A DNA stretch of 64,000 nucleotides, taken from the NCBI GenBank assembly GCA_916613615.1, contig OU744725.1:7422708-7486707 (forward strand), given 5' to 3'. This stretch comes from Steromphala cineraria. Lineage: Eukaryota; Mollusca; Gastropoda; Trochida; Trochidae. Below the pieces are notes generated by a model, which did not search any database, was not told where the DNA came from, and saw nothing but the letters and a program-made list of their open reading frames with translations. Numbering within the stretch: the first letter of the stretch is position 1; every line of letters begins with the position of its first letter. The translations under genes and the position numbers were made by a program. Shown piece after piece: positions 12,601-26,754 of the stretch.

Positions 12601-15600
12601 TACAGTAATATGTTCTTTCTAAGAATAACAACTTACACAAAACTTGTCTACAATAAGCTTTGTGTTTAGCAATCTACATGATAAGTTGATGTGGAATAAA
12701 TATGCAGATGAAAATCGAAAAGGGTTTAGTAAGAAAAGTAAGGAAATTTGATTTGTCATATCTCTCTGTTGATTTGACAATGCAAAAATGTTTACCATTA
12801 TAGTACTGTATGAGTGTTAAATAAATTGATACTTTAATGAAAGACATCTCATGGTCACTTGACATGTAAATATTATGTGAACAAAATAAACGTGTCTTAT
12901 GCATTGCTGTGTTTATGACTTTCCTCTCAATCAGTCATTCATTTTCCTTGAAAAATCTGTACTTTTGGGATTCTCAATATCCCATGCAGCATAACCATCA
13001 GTGAAATAATCTTGAAATCATATTAATGATTCACTACAAAACAAATGTAAGTGGCCACCATCCTGTAAGTAATGAATGACATTTAAATGAATACACCTAA
13101 ACCAATCAAGATATCATAATGAAATTAATACGGATGCCCACATAAAAGTAGCATTTTGAAGATTAAAAAGTACAAGATGGTCACCAATTCAGCCACAGAT
13201 AAACAAAAAAGTTATACAAAAACCTACTGCTTGTTAACTTATCATGATTATATCATCCGTGTATTAATGTTTGTTCAAGCTCTAGTGGTTTCCAAAAGAA
13301 GACTAGTATTTTAAAAGATAAAAAAATCATGATGGCAGCCATAATCAATTATATAAAAGATGGTTACATGTATAATTAAACCATTTTACCACATCATTCA
13401 TTTTAAGGTGAGATTCTGTACCCTCGGTACTTTTATTTATATTTTATTCCTCAGAGCATGGTCGATTTTAGTCAGACTGGGGTGGTGCTTTCAGACTATT
13501 CATATGTTACCATTCTACTTCATGAAGTTTCTTGTCATAGCATGTGTAGCTTGTCCCTCCTGCATCACAGGCAATCTTTAATTGGGCTGTCAAAACACTC
13601 TTGTCAACAGTGAGAACTCCCATAAGGAGCCACTCCATGAGATGTCAGAGGTCATGTACGCCTATGTCAAACTTAACCAATAGTGTCATCTGATCGAAAA
13701 GCAATGTCTGTTGCAGATCATTATCATTTTTAAGCTTATTGGCATCTTGCTGTGACAACAGGAAGGTTATGACCCAAAAAAACAGACATTGATGCGGATC
13801 AATCTCTCAAACTTGTCTAAAGCAGTTCGAACTACTGTCACAAGTTGATAATGTTTAATAGTTTATTTAACTAGGGTTTTGGACCAGTAAATTGGACGTG
13901 TGAATTTTTCATCTTTTTTACATTTTTGGGAACAATGTGAACTGAATTGTATTGTATTTTATCATGAAATAACATTTGTATCAAAGCAAATCAATTTGAG
14001 ATGAATATCAGGGATCGGCTCTTTAAGCACAGGGATTAATGTCCATATGTGATGGTTTTGAAGTGTAAGTTAGACATCATTCTACTAAAGTAAGATTTTT
14101 TATGGTATGGCCACTGGCCAGTAAGGTCCTTCGTGCATTGATAATGTTAGCAATGTTGGTGCATTAGTAGAAGACGTACAATGAACTGCAGGATGGATGT
14201 TCTCAAGCACAGATAGAGAGGTCTTTGCATTGATATTTTAGAGTATTTCTCAGTTGCCCATCAATGTACAACACAGAGTAGGATTTCCTTGCATAGCTGG
14301 TGAAATGCTCAGTGGTTCAGCCATTTGGTCACCTTCCTTCTGCAGGCAGCTAGAAACACTCAGGTACGAATTTGGATTTGATTGATTTAGGTTTTATCAT
14401 ACTTCACATCCCACATGGGTCTTATTGTTCTTCAGGATCTGCGTCTGAAAGATGAAGAAGTAGAGAAACTGTCCAAGGTGCGAGTTCAGATGGAAGAAGA
14501 GCTTGATGACCTCACAGCTTCCCTCTTTGAAGTGAGTCTTACACAGATTGGTTCCAATACTTAGCTATGTTTCACTTACAATATCTTGGCTTGATTCATG
14601 GCTTGTACAAATGAAAGGGATAATATGCTCAGTCATAGCAATGATCATTCTGTTTCTTGTAAACCTCTGTATCTCAATACTTTAGTGTCATCTTCTCAAA
14701 CAAACAATACATGCTAACAGAGATATACTGGTAAAGGATATTAGGTTATTTAAAAAGATAAGCTAATTTTCAAAAGAATCACTGACATGGTTCGCACGGG
14801 CCTGGAAAAGTACTTGAATTTTATTTTGACACTGGAAAAGAACTTGAATTTAAAATTTTCACTAAATGTTCTGAAAAAGTACTGGAATCTCACGGTAATG
14901 TCCTTAACATTTTCAAAATTGTACTGGAATATACTGTGACATTGATCACAAAAGTATCGTCATTCTGCTAACTGCGCAAATTAATAGAGAATGTAATGAA
15001 ACGAAACCAGTCTGCGAGCTTGGCTGTATGAACCATGATTGAATATGCAGTTAAATTGAGAATGTAATGAATGACGGCAATGTTTCGTTTCTACAGGAAG
15101 CCAACAAGATGGTGCAGGAAGCCAACATCAAGAGGATGCACACCGAGAAGCTACTGGCAGAAGCCGACCAAAAGGTGAGCTTTCTCTTTGGTTACAAAAT
15201 TTAACCTCCAACAGTTATCTTTCTAAAGCACTTGAAAGTCCAAGGGATTTTACAAATACAATAAGAGTTATTACCCTTTACTAGTCACTTCAACTTTCCA
15301 ATACAGACAGAGGAAGCCTGTCATGTCATTCTTGAAACTTTGAATACATCTAACATGCTCATGTGAAATGAAGTTACATGCTTATCAAAACTTTTATTTG
15401 ATTTTATTTACAATGGCATTTTACAGCTCTTTTTATACTTAGGTTTAACATTAAGTTGGCAGTGATAATTCAAAATGCTTTTCAATACCTTAAAAGAACA
15501 ATTCCTTCATAGTACAAATATGAGTTGTACTTTGGGACAGGCATACTATACACATTGCCATTGGTTCACCCAGCTCTTAAAATGGGTACCTGAAAAACGA

Positions 15601-18600
15601 ATGTACAGACCTAAGTGGTCAACGTTTGTGCTTTGAAGCAGCAGTGAAAGTACAATCCTTCAGAGTAATGATGACAGTCACAGTAGCACACTTAGCAAAG
15701 TTGGTGCAAAAGCATCAGTATTCTGTGGGTGGGGAGGGATAATGGGGTTGACTTCGTTTGTGTCTGCTCATACATATCTGTCCTGTTTCTGTCCATCTGA
15801 GTTAAAGGGCAAGCTTTTCTCAGAAACCATTTAAGATGATAACCAAATTTGGTGTGTTTCTTCAGGGTGTCAATACCTTGATGGAGTTTATCAATGAAAA
15901 GCATGCACATAGCCCTCGTTCTGTTTCTTTTAACCTGATAAAGGACATAAAGGAAAATGTTGGGAGTTGTTATTTGAACCAATTTTGCACATGATATCTT
16001 CTTGTTGGTACTAGATCGAGGTGCTGCAGGCGGAGGTGGTTGCCCTGAAGCAGCTGGTCCTGACCTCCACCCCGAGCTCACCCAACAAGCACCTGCACCC
16101 CCAGATAGCAGAGGCCAAGGAGAAGAAGCCCAGCAAACCCTTCTGGAAGACTCACCGCCGCTCCACCAGTCACCACGAGTTCACCAAGGAGTCCAGGCAA
16201 GCTGCAGAGGCACAGCAGGCTCAACAGCCCGTACACTGTAAAGATGTGAGTACCTGATGTAACTGTATGGTTCTCTAGCCATATGTATGACTTAGAAGTG
16301 GAAAAACACTACCATCGTAAGTTGAATGAACCGACCAAACAATTTTACTCACAGGTACCAAAGGCAGTTCAAGTTCATGTTTAAACATTTCATTTACCAT
16401 TCTTCAGTGTTCTTAACTTTAGGCTTGTTTAGTTTGAATTAGAGACTGCACAGCCTATCTTCTAGTTTAGCTCTCTGTTAATGTTCGTTGTTTCAACGCA
16501 AGCTGCCATTGCAACTTAGCCAAAGGGAAGCAACTCTTATCCCTAAGTGAGATAGACTTGCCCTCTTCTTTACTGGAAGGTGATAGAACGTGTGTTTGAA
16601 TCCGTCAAAGACCAATTAAATGTTTTTAATTTGAAAATCATTGTTTTTTATAGTATTTTGAAGTGTTAAAACTTTGGAGTTGTGACTAAATAACTTAAAC
16701 AGTATTTAAAGGCAATTATAAGGAGGAATTATATTTTGTCAATTCACTGTTGCAGCCATTACACCGTTTATTTGCATATATCAATGCACACATCTTTTAA
16801 AACAATGTCAACTACCAAAATGGTATTAGCAAGCATTTTTTCGAATAAAATAAAATGACATTGTATGATAAAGAAGTTATCATGCTCGTGTGTTTTGGGA
16901 TCGTACATATCCTGCATTATGAATAAACACTATGTATTTAGCTCGCAAAGGCTCGCAAAATACAATGTTTATTCCTAATGCAGGATATTTAAAATGCCAA
17001 AACACACTCTAATGATAACCTCTATTTATCCCATTCAGCTTTTCAGAACTCATGTACATGTGTTACTGTTTACACCCTTTTGGGAATATTTTTTTATTGT
17101 TCACTTTCAAGGTCAAATGTCATAGTCAGGAGTTATGTAATTACTGAAAATTTCCTTGTAAACATAACCTTTTGTGAAGTACAACGTTTTGAAAAAGTTT
17201 CTGTTTCAATCGATCATGGTCATGGTCACAGCAAAGTCACATTATCTTATCATTATGCATTATTATTCCCAAATGAAATAGTGAACATTGATTGTTGACC
17301 TTCAAACTTAACACAAACTCTAAACTTGTGTTTTCATGTTTTTGTATTATCATTTGATGCCAAATCAATAAGCGCAATCAATTTCAGCTTGACACATCAT
17401 GCTACAACCAGTTCCTGGGATGGAGACAGAACCCAGTTCTAGACCGCACGTGTCCCTTCCTGGCCCGCATGCTTCTTGAGGACATAACGCCCTGTCTCAA
17501 CTTCTCTAACAAAAGGGTAAGTGATACATTGACGATATTTCTCTTTTCTTGACAAATAGAATGTTTATCTCATGGAGTGAGGTAGGAAGTTTCTAACTTT
17601 TCTACCCCACCAGATAAGATAATTATGGTATTTGTCCAGAATTGACAGATATTCTATCTGTATGAAAGAAGTATAAATAATATAAATGATATAAAGTGAT
17701 ATTGTTGAAACTAGGTCATTTTCATGTTCAGCAGGCGTTTTGAAGAACCTGTGGCTCAATGACATTGTCATGTCATAACAGAACTTGTTACAGCAGGTCG
17801 TTGTTTCGTGACTTCAAAATCTTCACCTTGACGTCATTGGAATTGTTATCACCACTCAATCGAGTGACAATAAAGGTTATCGCCACTGTAGCCAGATGGT
17901 TTATTTCACTGTTTCAAAACAGAGTATTTAATTTTAACCATATGATACAAATTGTAGGTTAATACACTGTACCTTTTTAAGTTCTTTCATATTACTTGTG
18001 TTTCTTGCACCTGTATTAGTATGATATGTTGAAGTGTGTGGTAAGCTTTCTTAACAACATTGTATGGGTTTTGATAACATTATGATGTAATATGAGGTGA
18101 TTGAAATTGTAAGGACAGGTTGGGTTTGTTTTCGCATCAAGGGTCAGCATGACAAATGATGCATTCAGCTGTTAACATGAAATCAAAAGCTGCAAATTGT
18201 TAACTCATTTCTAAATATTGGCAACGTCGGACCTTTTTATCTGCTATAATTGTAATGTCAATAATTTTTTCACAAATTTAAATTTTATGTTAAAAAAAGT
18301 ATATAATGTTATCAGTTTCATAATGATGTTTTGCTTATAAGTGTGATTTGTCTTCACAAAATGTAGGACTTTGATCTTGACTCCTACTTTGACTGGAATT
18401 AACTGAAATAATTGCATCCATAATGTTGTAACTGATATTCAAAGATAGTGAGAGCAAATAATGACAGAACATGTATTCTCCGCAGCTCTCTGAGCGGGTA
18501 CAACACTGTGTGGAGGAGAACACGCTAACCATCGAACCCATACCTGGGGACAACTCATACCCAAGGTAGGAACTCTTCAGTTATCATCAAAATATTCAGG

Positions 18601-21600
18601 CTTTGTGTCTTTTTCAAGAACTTGTTTTACGTCCTTGCAGTGAGATAGTTTTACGTTAGATACTATATCATTATCCCTTGCAAAACTGCCATCTGTATGA
18701 TGTAGTCCAAATAATCAGTGTAATCTTCCTTTTCTGACAGGGTACATATGATTTACATAGAAAACATTAAGAACATTGACTGTCAAGCTTTGAAGAGTGA
18801 TAGACACATTTGTTCAACAAATTCAGTTTTAAAAATGAAGATAATATTCAAGAAAATGTCAGAAGCACAATATATGCATGGTTTAAACTATATTTGACTT
18901 AACTTTAAACTTATCATCTGAACATCATTTACTTTAAATGCTTAATTCACAAGTCACATGTTTTTCTATTTCTCCCAGGAAATGTTCCCTGACAGAAAGC
19001 AACAAGTTGTGCAACTACAAGATCAAACTGGGCGAGGACAGCGAGTGGTACTCCATATCACAGATGTGTCGCAACAGGGTCAGTATCAGCATCAGCATCG
19101 TGTAGTCGTTTAAGACTTTATCTTACATATTGATGAAAACCTTAGCAAATGGATAAAGGCATACACATATGTTAAATGTTTGATAAATCATATTCCCATT
19201 AATTGACTCATTTTCAACTTATGTTTTATTATCCCCTGCCACAAGGTGGAAGGATGTAGGTTTAGGCTCTGTCCGTGCGTTTGTCCGTGCGTTTGAGTTA
19301 AAGGGGACATCATTTCTCAGAAACTATTTAAGATAAGAAATCAAAGTTGCTGTGTGTCTTCATTGTATCAATATCTTGGAGGAGTTCAACAATCAGAACG
19401 GCAAATTAATTTTTACGGAGTTATTGCCCTTTTTTCGCGGTTTTGAACTCTGTTCGAGGGTGTCGTCAAAGGGGACAAGTTTTCTCGGAAACTATTTAAG
19501 ATAGGTTAACCAAACTTGCTGTGTGTCTTTATTGTATTAAATGAAGTACAAAATTGAGGTAAATGCAACTACTTCTCACAGAGTTACGGCCCATGTGGGA
19601 AATATTGGGAGCTTTAATGAAAACTTACTTGGCGGGGGATGTTGATGTCCATGTTTTCTTGTTTTGTATGTGTAATCAGGATTGTGTTACTGGGTTGTTA
19701 GATATTAGATCCATAAAAATGATAACTATTAATTTATTGACATTATATATTTCTAACATTTATTTTTCTCATAAGAATTTGATGATCGTTTATGTGTTGA
19801 TGTTCTGTTTACAGATTGCCACTGTGTGTGATTTCTACACCTATGTGAGATATGTACAGAAGGGTCTGGTGAAGACAGAAGGTAAAACATCATTCCTTTT
19901 GTATCATTAATCATCTATTTATCATTAAATCATACAATCTGAACATGAAACACTTTCTACAGGGATTGGGAAGATATAGCCTATTTAAATTTTAAAGTTT
20001 TACACAAATATAACAGCAATAAATAGAGAGCAAAATCTTAAAAGGATTAAAATGGCCCATTGTCAAAGATGTCTTTTCTAGTCCCTGCAAACAGACTCTA
20101 TGCTAATTAGATTTATCATTTTGACATTAACTACCTGTATTCTTAGGAGATGATTTAAAACAATGAAAAAGAATAGTTCATAATTATCTAAGCACAAACA
20201 ACATCCTAACACAAAGTCTCGATAATTCTCTCCCACAGAGGCAGCTCAGTCATACCCGAGTTAGCCTCTGTTCTATTACGCCAAGATCCTTGGGTTCCGG
20301 CAGATTGCCCTAGTGGCAAAAAGTTGTAACTTGAGATATCTCCCTTATTTGCAGCCAATGAAAACACCTTTTGGATATCCACGACATGGGAAAATTCTTA
20401 ACGGTCGTGTAGTGACAATGGAAAGCATCATGCCTTTAGGTTTATTTTTCATTAACAGTGTTAGAGGGAAAATATTTGAAAATCAGATATGGATAGAGTT
20501 TTTCATCAGAAATATACTGTTTCAAATTGTGTAAATTGTTATTTGTTTTATGATAAATTTTATTTTAATCATTTACCAAATAAAAACTAGTAAGAAGGTA
20601 AAAAGCGATGTTTTGTAGATGGAAGAATTATCTCCCCTGGATGTTAAATTTCAACAATAGCTTTGCCGAACCACACGGGAATAGTTGAGCTTTTGCGAAT
20701 GACCACTTTTGAAACGGCAATGCTGATTGCACAACTAACTTTAATTTCCTCCAATCAGATTTCTACCTTTCTATCCCATGTATTAGCCGTAATAGAATAG
20801 AGGCTAACTCGGTATGACTGAGCTGCCTCTGTGGGAAGAGAATGCCATAACGGTAGTCAGTTTGATCTACAATTAGATACAATATGTGTTATGCAGAAAC
20901 AACTGTTCTGCAATGAAATACTATAATTCAAGTAGAGACCATAAATTGTTTGACTCATTATTTCATCTTGATAAATAGACAGGTAGACGAAATGAATGAT
21001 AAGGGCTTAGGACCCTTCTAATAGGGCTACATCATACCACTATTTTCTTATTTTTCAAAGCGCAGATCCTAAAAATGTTATCTTAAAGACCAAAGCAACA
21101 TATGCCCTTTCTTTGGTATTTGAGTGACATCAACAATAATGCAATAGTGTCATGACGTTACTAGCGAAGGATTTTCAAAATCATAATTGAATTTGATTCA
21201 CTAGACTTAAGTTTGAAATATAACTAAGAAGAGTTTAACTCAACATGCTAGAAATTAAAAAGAGTAGCCAAAACCATCATGTGTTTTGCAATTAAGAATT
21301 GTGTAGGATTTTGTAAAACTGTTCTTTATTACAAAAACATGATGATTGAGTCAACCAATTTATTAATTAGCGGATGAGTGAACCTATGATCTTTGCAGTA
21401 AGAAGACTAGAAACGAATTACTGATCCATCTTAAAATAAAAATAAAAATAAAAAAGAGAATGACATTGCTTTCACATTTAACAAAATCACTACTGCAACC
21501 AAAGTTTTAGCAAAGATACAAGTTGATAAAAAAAAAACAGCGGTCATGACAAAAAATGTGAATGGATGAATGCGTTATTATCATTTTCTTGTCATTTTTC

Positions 21601-22029
21601 ATTATGTAAAAATTATTTTGTAATAATATTCTAGTATCTAGTATGACAGAAATACTAACAAACATATGTTATCAATCAATTATGCCGGATGTCATGTGTT
21701 GAATACTTAATATCAGAATTATATTATTTCTGTTTTAAGTAATTTTTTATTAAAAATCAAAAATAAGACAATGGTGTATTTAAACACTTGAGTATAGGCA
21801 TGATAATAAACCCTTCCCTGCACCGCCTACAATTTATAGCCCCGTCTTGACCCCCCAAATAATAGTGTCAAAAACCTGCCCAATACCCTATACCCCATAA
21901 TATACAGCAGGTAGATTATGTTAGTTCTCAAGGCTTATACTAAAACTGTTGGTTTCAGACAAGGACGTGTACCTGGAGATAATCCGCCTGAGACGACAGA
22001 TGGCGCTAGCGAGACTCGGCCTCTTGTGA
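9661..22029 (+). CDS. RAB3IP: Rab-3A-interacting protein / Rabin8, Rab8 guanine nucleotide exchange factor (complete)
   Basis: Ten exons join in phase: 9661-10181, 10578-10767, 14436-14531, 15097-15174, 16015-16245, 17388-17516, 18486-18565, 18979-19078, 19815-19881, 21959-22029; total 520 aa (human Rabin8 is about 476). All introns are GT-AG. Residues 1-174 are a Ser/Thr/Pro/Gln-rich, probably disordered N-terminus. About 222-310 form the Sec2 coiled coil with signature [17 protein letters not shown] (263-279), the segment that contacts Rab8 to eject GDP. The C-terminal region is strongly Rabin8-like: [35 protein letters not shown] and a final [13 protein letters not shown]. Family knowledge: Rabin8 is recruited by Rab11 and activates Rab8 in exocytosis and ciliary membrane delivery. 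Start: an in-frame TGA at 9634-9636 lies just downstream of an acceptor, so 9661 is the first in-frame Met. Several introns hold mobile elements. Vertebrates have two members (RAB3IP, RAB3IL1); this could be co-orthologous to both. Confidence 0.95.
10908..11258. mobile_element. Inverted-repeat element (about 350 bp) in RAB3IP intron 2
   Basis: The left arm has AAAATATTATCTCTAGCGGG then GTTCGAACCTC. The right arm, inverted, reads AAAATGTTGTCTCTATCGGG then GCTCGAACCATT. The arms match over about 30 bp with several changes. There is no open frame, so this is a MITE-like insertion. It abuts the next repeat at 11257. Confidence 0.5.
11257..13440. repeat. AGCTCACC-type interspersed repeat, short form (2.2 kb), in RAB3IP intron 2
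   Basis: Opens TTTTAGCTCACCTTT with a hairpin (AGCTCAC...GTGAGCT), then CCGTC-rich sequence. About five tandem units of about 156 bp follow (11340-12115), each with GAAAAAGACTACTCC, a TGTAGTATGTTATACC block and CCAAGATGGCCGCCATG. After about 1.3 kb of unique sequence it ends in AAGGTGAGATTCTGTACCCT then CGGTACTTTTATT. Start and end are short inverted copies (AGCTCACCTT / AAGGTGAGAT). Same family as 43739-48840. Open frames inside are repeat shadows. The element class is not clear to me. Confidence 0.8.
15780..15990. repeat. Fragment of the repeat also found at 19231-19642
   Basis: The stretch GAGTTAAAGGGCAAGC, TCTCAGAAACCATTTAAGAT, GGTGTGTTTCTTCAGGGTGT matches 19298-19380. It lies in RAB3IP intron 4, just before the exon at 16015. 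Confidence 0.5.
16868..17028. mobile_element. Fold-back (hairpin) element, about 160 bp, in RAB3IP intron 5
   Basis: Two arms of about 75 bp are inverted copies separated by only a few bases near 16945: left GTTATCATGCTCGTGTGTTT ... TATCCTGCATTATGAATAAA ... ATTTAGCTCGC; the right arm inverted reads GTTATCATTAGAGTGTGTTT ... TATCCTGCATTAGGAATAAA ... ATTTTGCGAGC. Probably a MITE; could fold in RNA. Confidence 0.7.
19231..19642. repeat. Interspersed repeat with short inverted ends, RAB3IP intron 8
   Basis: Starts TTATCCCCTGCCACAAGG and ends ACTTGGCGGGGGAT, which are imperfect inverted copies. The interior holds two related blocks (AAAGGGGACATCATTTCTCA / AAAGGGGACAAGTTTTCTCG), each followed by AACTATTTAAGATA and a CTGTGTGTCTT run. 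Non-coding; a fragment of the family is at 15780-15990. Confidence 0.6.
20225..20843. mobile_element. MITE, family CTCCCCACAGAGG, subfamily GCTCAGTCATACC (619 bp), in RAB3IP intron 9
   Basis: Left end ATTCTCTCCCACAGAGGCAG then CTCAGTCATACCCGAGTTAG; the right end is its inverse (CTAACTCGGTATGACTGAGC then TGCCTCTGTGGGAAGAGAAT). CCTCTGTTCTATTACGCC is shared with the 4250 and 30847 copies. The interior near 20715-20765, inverted, resembles theirs (GTGCAATCAGCATTGCCGTT), so this copy lies in the opposite orientation. Confidence 0.8.
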
Positions 22030-25000
22030 GAGTTGTGATACAGATCTTCTTGACCCTATCTTCCATGTTTCTCAGATATCTAATTAATCAATTGAGAATT
22101 CAGAAGTTTACAATCTGTAATAAGCTACAATGAAAGCTCTCCCTTGCAAACTGTGAAAATTTTGTATCTGGTCATTTTTACATTGTTTTTTTTATATGAA
22201 ATCTGGTGACAACCGTCTAATTACTTTTTATTCATGAATTATATTCTTTTAATGAAAGCTTTTATCTATTCTTGCACAAGCATTCCATTTTATTCATGGA
22301 TTTTTTGTATTTTAAGTGTAATGTTTTTAGATAAATTGATGAATTCACTTATATATTTTCTATGATTTTAAGATTGAAGATTTTTGTTTGATAGTTTTTA
22401 GAGATATTAGAGCTACAGTGTTTGAGATATACCATGGCATTGAGAAGTTTAACTCAACAACAAGGATGTTAAAGGTAACAAGTTGCTCAAGATGTTATAC
22501 ATTATTTTTTATGTCCCTATATTCATATATCTCTGCTTGAATTTCATTAACTAAAGCTCTTATGTTAAGAATTGTCATCTTATGATGATGTTCAAGCAAA
22601 CAATCAACTTTTTATTGTGAGAAAAGGACCCTGTGGAATAATGGAATCCTTTCAATTTAGTTCATACAAAAATATGAACTTGTGCCATATTGTTTTGGCT
22701 GATTTGTGTTAGTTCATTTGAACATTATTTTCATAAAAGCAGAAACTTTTTGCCTGTGAAAGATATTTTTCTAAATCTTCTGTGCCAATATTCTGATATT
22801 CTGTGTTGTTGAGAAAGTTATTACTTTGGTGCAGTTCTCTTTATTTTCAAAATTCCCAAACCTCATTTTCATTTCATGCCACTTCTGTAAAGTGCAATAG
22901 TGCTTAACAAATATCACTTTCTTCTCTCACCTCAGTGAACTTCCCTTATGATTTCTGTTTTTAAAATAAAGAATATTTTTCACTTGAATCTCCCAAAAGG
23001 ATCTGTCTCATTTTGCTTCATAGTTGTTTTGATATCAGGTATTTTATATCTTAACTAGATGTTAAATGTTGTAATAGATAATGTGTTGTGAAATGAATTT
23101 TATTATTTCAAGTGACAATAAACTCTAGATAGAACGATTGGTATATTTTCTGCTTTTTGATTGGCATTCTAGAAGTTGTAGGGTATTAAAGTAAAAGAAC
23201 TTACCTTAACAATGGTATTCTGTGAATAATGACATTGGATATCCATAATATCTTTATCATACGGATTCTATTCTGACAAAAACTTTAGTTTGCATGGAGA
23301 CCATGCAAGGATTTTTTTTAATGAAAGAGAAACCGATTTGAGAGAATTCTTATAATTCATTTTAAGTGTACACAGAATATCTTGATTCATGTCTTAAATG
23401 CTTATGATGTTCTTTCCATATTATATGATGCTCCAAACATGTAAAAAACAGTTAAGCAGTCAATGTAAAGAGCTTCATTGGTGATTGATGCTTCTGTTGA
23501 GTTGTTAATCTCCATATTCAAGTGTGTATCACGACCAGCCCTTGCGCTCATCTACTGTATATATATACTCTTGGTAACAATGATTCTTCTTTTTGTGTAC
23601 ATATTTTCTTTCATTTTATGAGCAAACAATCACATTAAGTCCTTTTAGTTCAGTTTAAATACCGCTAGGACATTTGTCATATTTTACCTCATTTGTGATA
23701 GTTTACAATTTCAGTTTATGTTTTATGAGTAAGTGGATGATACAATTGTTTTCACAACTGGACAGGTGGTATAAACAATGTTCTTAATGTGTTGTTTTAA
23801 TCTTATCATTTTAGAATGGATATCTGAGAACTCAAATAGCACAGTAATTCATGTGTACAATAATGTTTTAAAACTTGATGATGTAAATTTATTAAAGTTT
23901 TAGCTATAAATGAGCATGTTAAATGACAAATCTTGCCAGAACAATTTTACCTTTAAGTGTCTTTCAGCTGCACATTCTAAAGACTTTTGAAACTTCTTTG
24001 GATGTTTTGATTATTTACTTATTTGTAGATGCAGTGATTTTGTCAGTTATAATTTATTGTTATTTTTACACACTGATTAGCTCGTTGCTTGCAATAGTCT
24101 TTGCCATTATATTTGAATTTATAACTTGCTCCTTAATTGTTTAAAACAAATTGTGATTTCATTATTTTGAAAAGCCACAATTTAAATATATATGTTTTAA
24201 GAACTTCAATGTTGTGTCAAGTGACTATATGTTTAAAAGATCTTGGTATTTTCAACCTCCAAGTTTTCTATTTTCATAAGTAAGTGTATGTATGTAAATA
24301 TTATTGCGTCATCTATATTAGGTGTTGAAAAGCCACTTGTTAAATGCATAAAAACCCATTTCAGTATTGCTGTTGTTGAACACTGTTAAACCTGTTAAAC
24401 CGTATATAAATCAAAACCATTCTGTTAGGCGAAGGTAGCTTCGTTATACTAGCAAGGCTGCTAATGGCAGAAATATTGCCCACACGACTTTAAGTTCTCT
24501 CACTCACTTGTTACAGAAGATTGCATGGACATTAATTCGAAGTTTTATAAGCGACAACATATGAATCAATTGTGGAAATAAAGTAAGCATAGTTCTGATG
24601 ATAACTGGACTGTGCACACTTTGTATGGGCTCTTGTTAAGCTTTGAAGGGCTTATTGTTTGAGTCTTGGCATTAATAAAACAGATGATTTGAGACTAGCA
24701 TGGTAGAAGTTCATTTGGTGATGGGAAAAATTTGTGAACAAAAATCTATTGTTGTCCAAATACTCAAATTGTTGTAAATTAACATATAGAATCCATATGC
24801 TTGTAGATGAATTATTTTGTTTATATAATCTGTAAAAATGGTTTTCTATCTAAGGAAATGTTTCTGCACCTTTATCAGAAGTGAATGTAATATTAAAATG
24901 ATCATCTTTCCGTCATTAGATATTAAAAGAAATAACATTTTTGGTGATTTTTCAGAAGCTGGATGTAACATTGATAAAGATTTCTTTACCACAAATTTTG

Positions 25001-26270
25001 TGGAACAGTGATGCCATTCAATATATGGCATGATATATTTGGTTGTGAAAACCATCAATGGCTATCAATATTTTTAGTAAACAAACCTTTTTGATATTGT
25101 TAGCTCTGCTAACTGAACCTTTGGTTGTTAAATCTGTTGAATTTCTTAATTCATTAATTGTATTTATGAAATAGGTTAAGAGTATGTCCATTGACCACAA
25201 TTGTTTTTACATCTACATCAGTGGATCATTTCTCTTGAATACTAAGATTTAGCTACAGAGTGTCACTTTGTATCTTCTTCCTTAGGCTTTGAATCATCTA
25301 ATGTCAGTTAATCATCTCATGCTGTATGTTACATAAAAGTGCTCAAGTTTTCTACAATGATACTCGTTTTTTTCAGAATTTTATGTTTTCAGTAAAATAG
25401 AATACACATACTTGCAATGAGAAAATGATTAACTTTTCATCAGGATATTGTAAAAAGTAAGTTTCCTTTTCAGAAGATTTCTTTGATAAGATATGAATAG
25501 ATATTACCAGCATAATGACATCTTGTTTGTAGATAAACTCAACAAAATAAGAGAAGGACCATCCCAGATTAAATGTTTAGGTATTCTATGAGTAACAAAT
25601 ATGAACCATATGATGCTCAAGTATTGAATACTGGAGTGGTTGAGAAGTTTTGTTGAGTACATATTCTTAGCAATCTGTTGTAGATATAAGCACGGTATTA
25701 TTTTGCACAACAACCTTATATGCAATCTTGTAGCATTATGTTGTATACTATTTTACAGTGTTGATGTACTTAAGTATAATGAATTTGAGAGAAATACAAG
25801 TGAAGTTAAGAATCTGATTTTTTCTCTATGTATTTTAAAAATCATTAATGAAATCAAGTTATAAGGACAGTATGGTTTTAGCTAAGTTAAATAAGTTTAT
25901 GAATATTTCCTACAAATGTTATGCTTTTAATAAACAGTTATCAGGAGTTCCATTTTATATGCATTGACAGTTACTTGGTTTTATCAACGAAAACTTGTAT
26001 GTAATCAAATGACATTTTGATTCAAGATGTTTAATTTATTCAAATAAAGGTGAACAAAGTGATTTTGCTGTTTTTCTTATTCAATAGCATGAGAGCAGTT
26101 TTCTTCAATATCAGTGCATGGTGTGTGAAGTCTACACACTGGTATTTCTTGGAGGAATGAGTGTCTAAAGGATGAGTATTTCAACATTCAAAGATTTGAA
26201 TTTAAAGATTTTTGAACAGTTTTAAATGGTTTATGAAAAGAAAGAAATTTTCCGATCATGACAAACTCAG
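22030..26270. other. RAB3IP 3' flank and intergenic sequence
   Basis: Very AT-rich sequence without supported exons. Its first part should be the RAB3IP 3' UTR. Several AATAAA signals are possible (for example near 22967, 23117, 24590 and 25930); I cannot tell which is used. No RNA gene or clear transposon seen. Confidence 0.35.
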
Positions 26271-26754
26271 TTTTTAGCTCTGCCTGTAAGGCATGGTGTC
26301 CAGCGTCCGTCCGTAAACTTTGTGGAATTTCGACTTCTCCTCCAGAACCATAAGATCAAGAAAGCTGAAACTTTGTGTACAGACTCCTTGGCTAGTGAGG
26401 ATTATAAATTGTAGCTTTTGTGGCCCTGTGACCCGTAATAAGGGCCACAGAGGCCACACACTAAAAACCTATTTTCATCTTCTCCAGAAGCATAAAGAGA
26501 CACAGAGTATGTTGATAGGATCACATATGTCAAACTTTGAAATCGATGTTATTACATCGGGAACCAATAACTGTAACTGAAAATAACAAGTTAAAGGTCA
26601 ATCAGTACATCAGAGCGAAAATACGGCCATTCAAAGTCGGGATTTTAATCGAAAACCGGACAAATTCCCCAAACGTAATTTTGAAACCTTGGCATAAGCT
26701 GACAAGAAGATTTATTCGATTCGATAGTGTTTATTAGGTATTGTAACTACGTAG

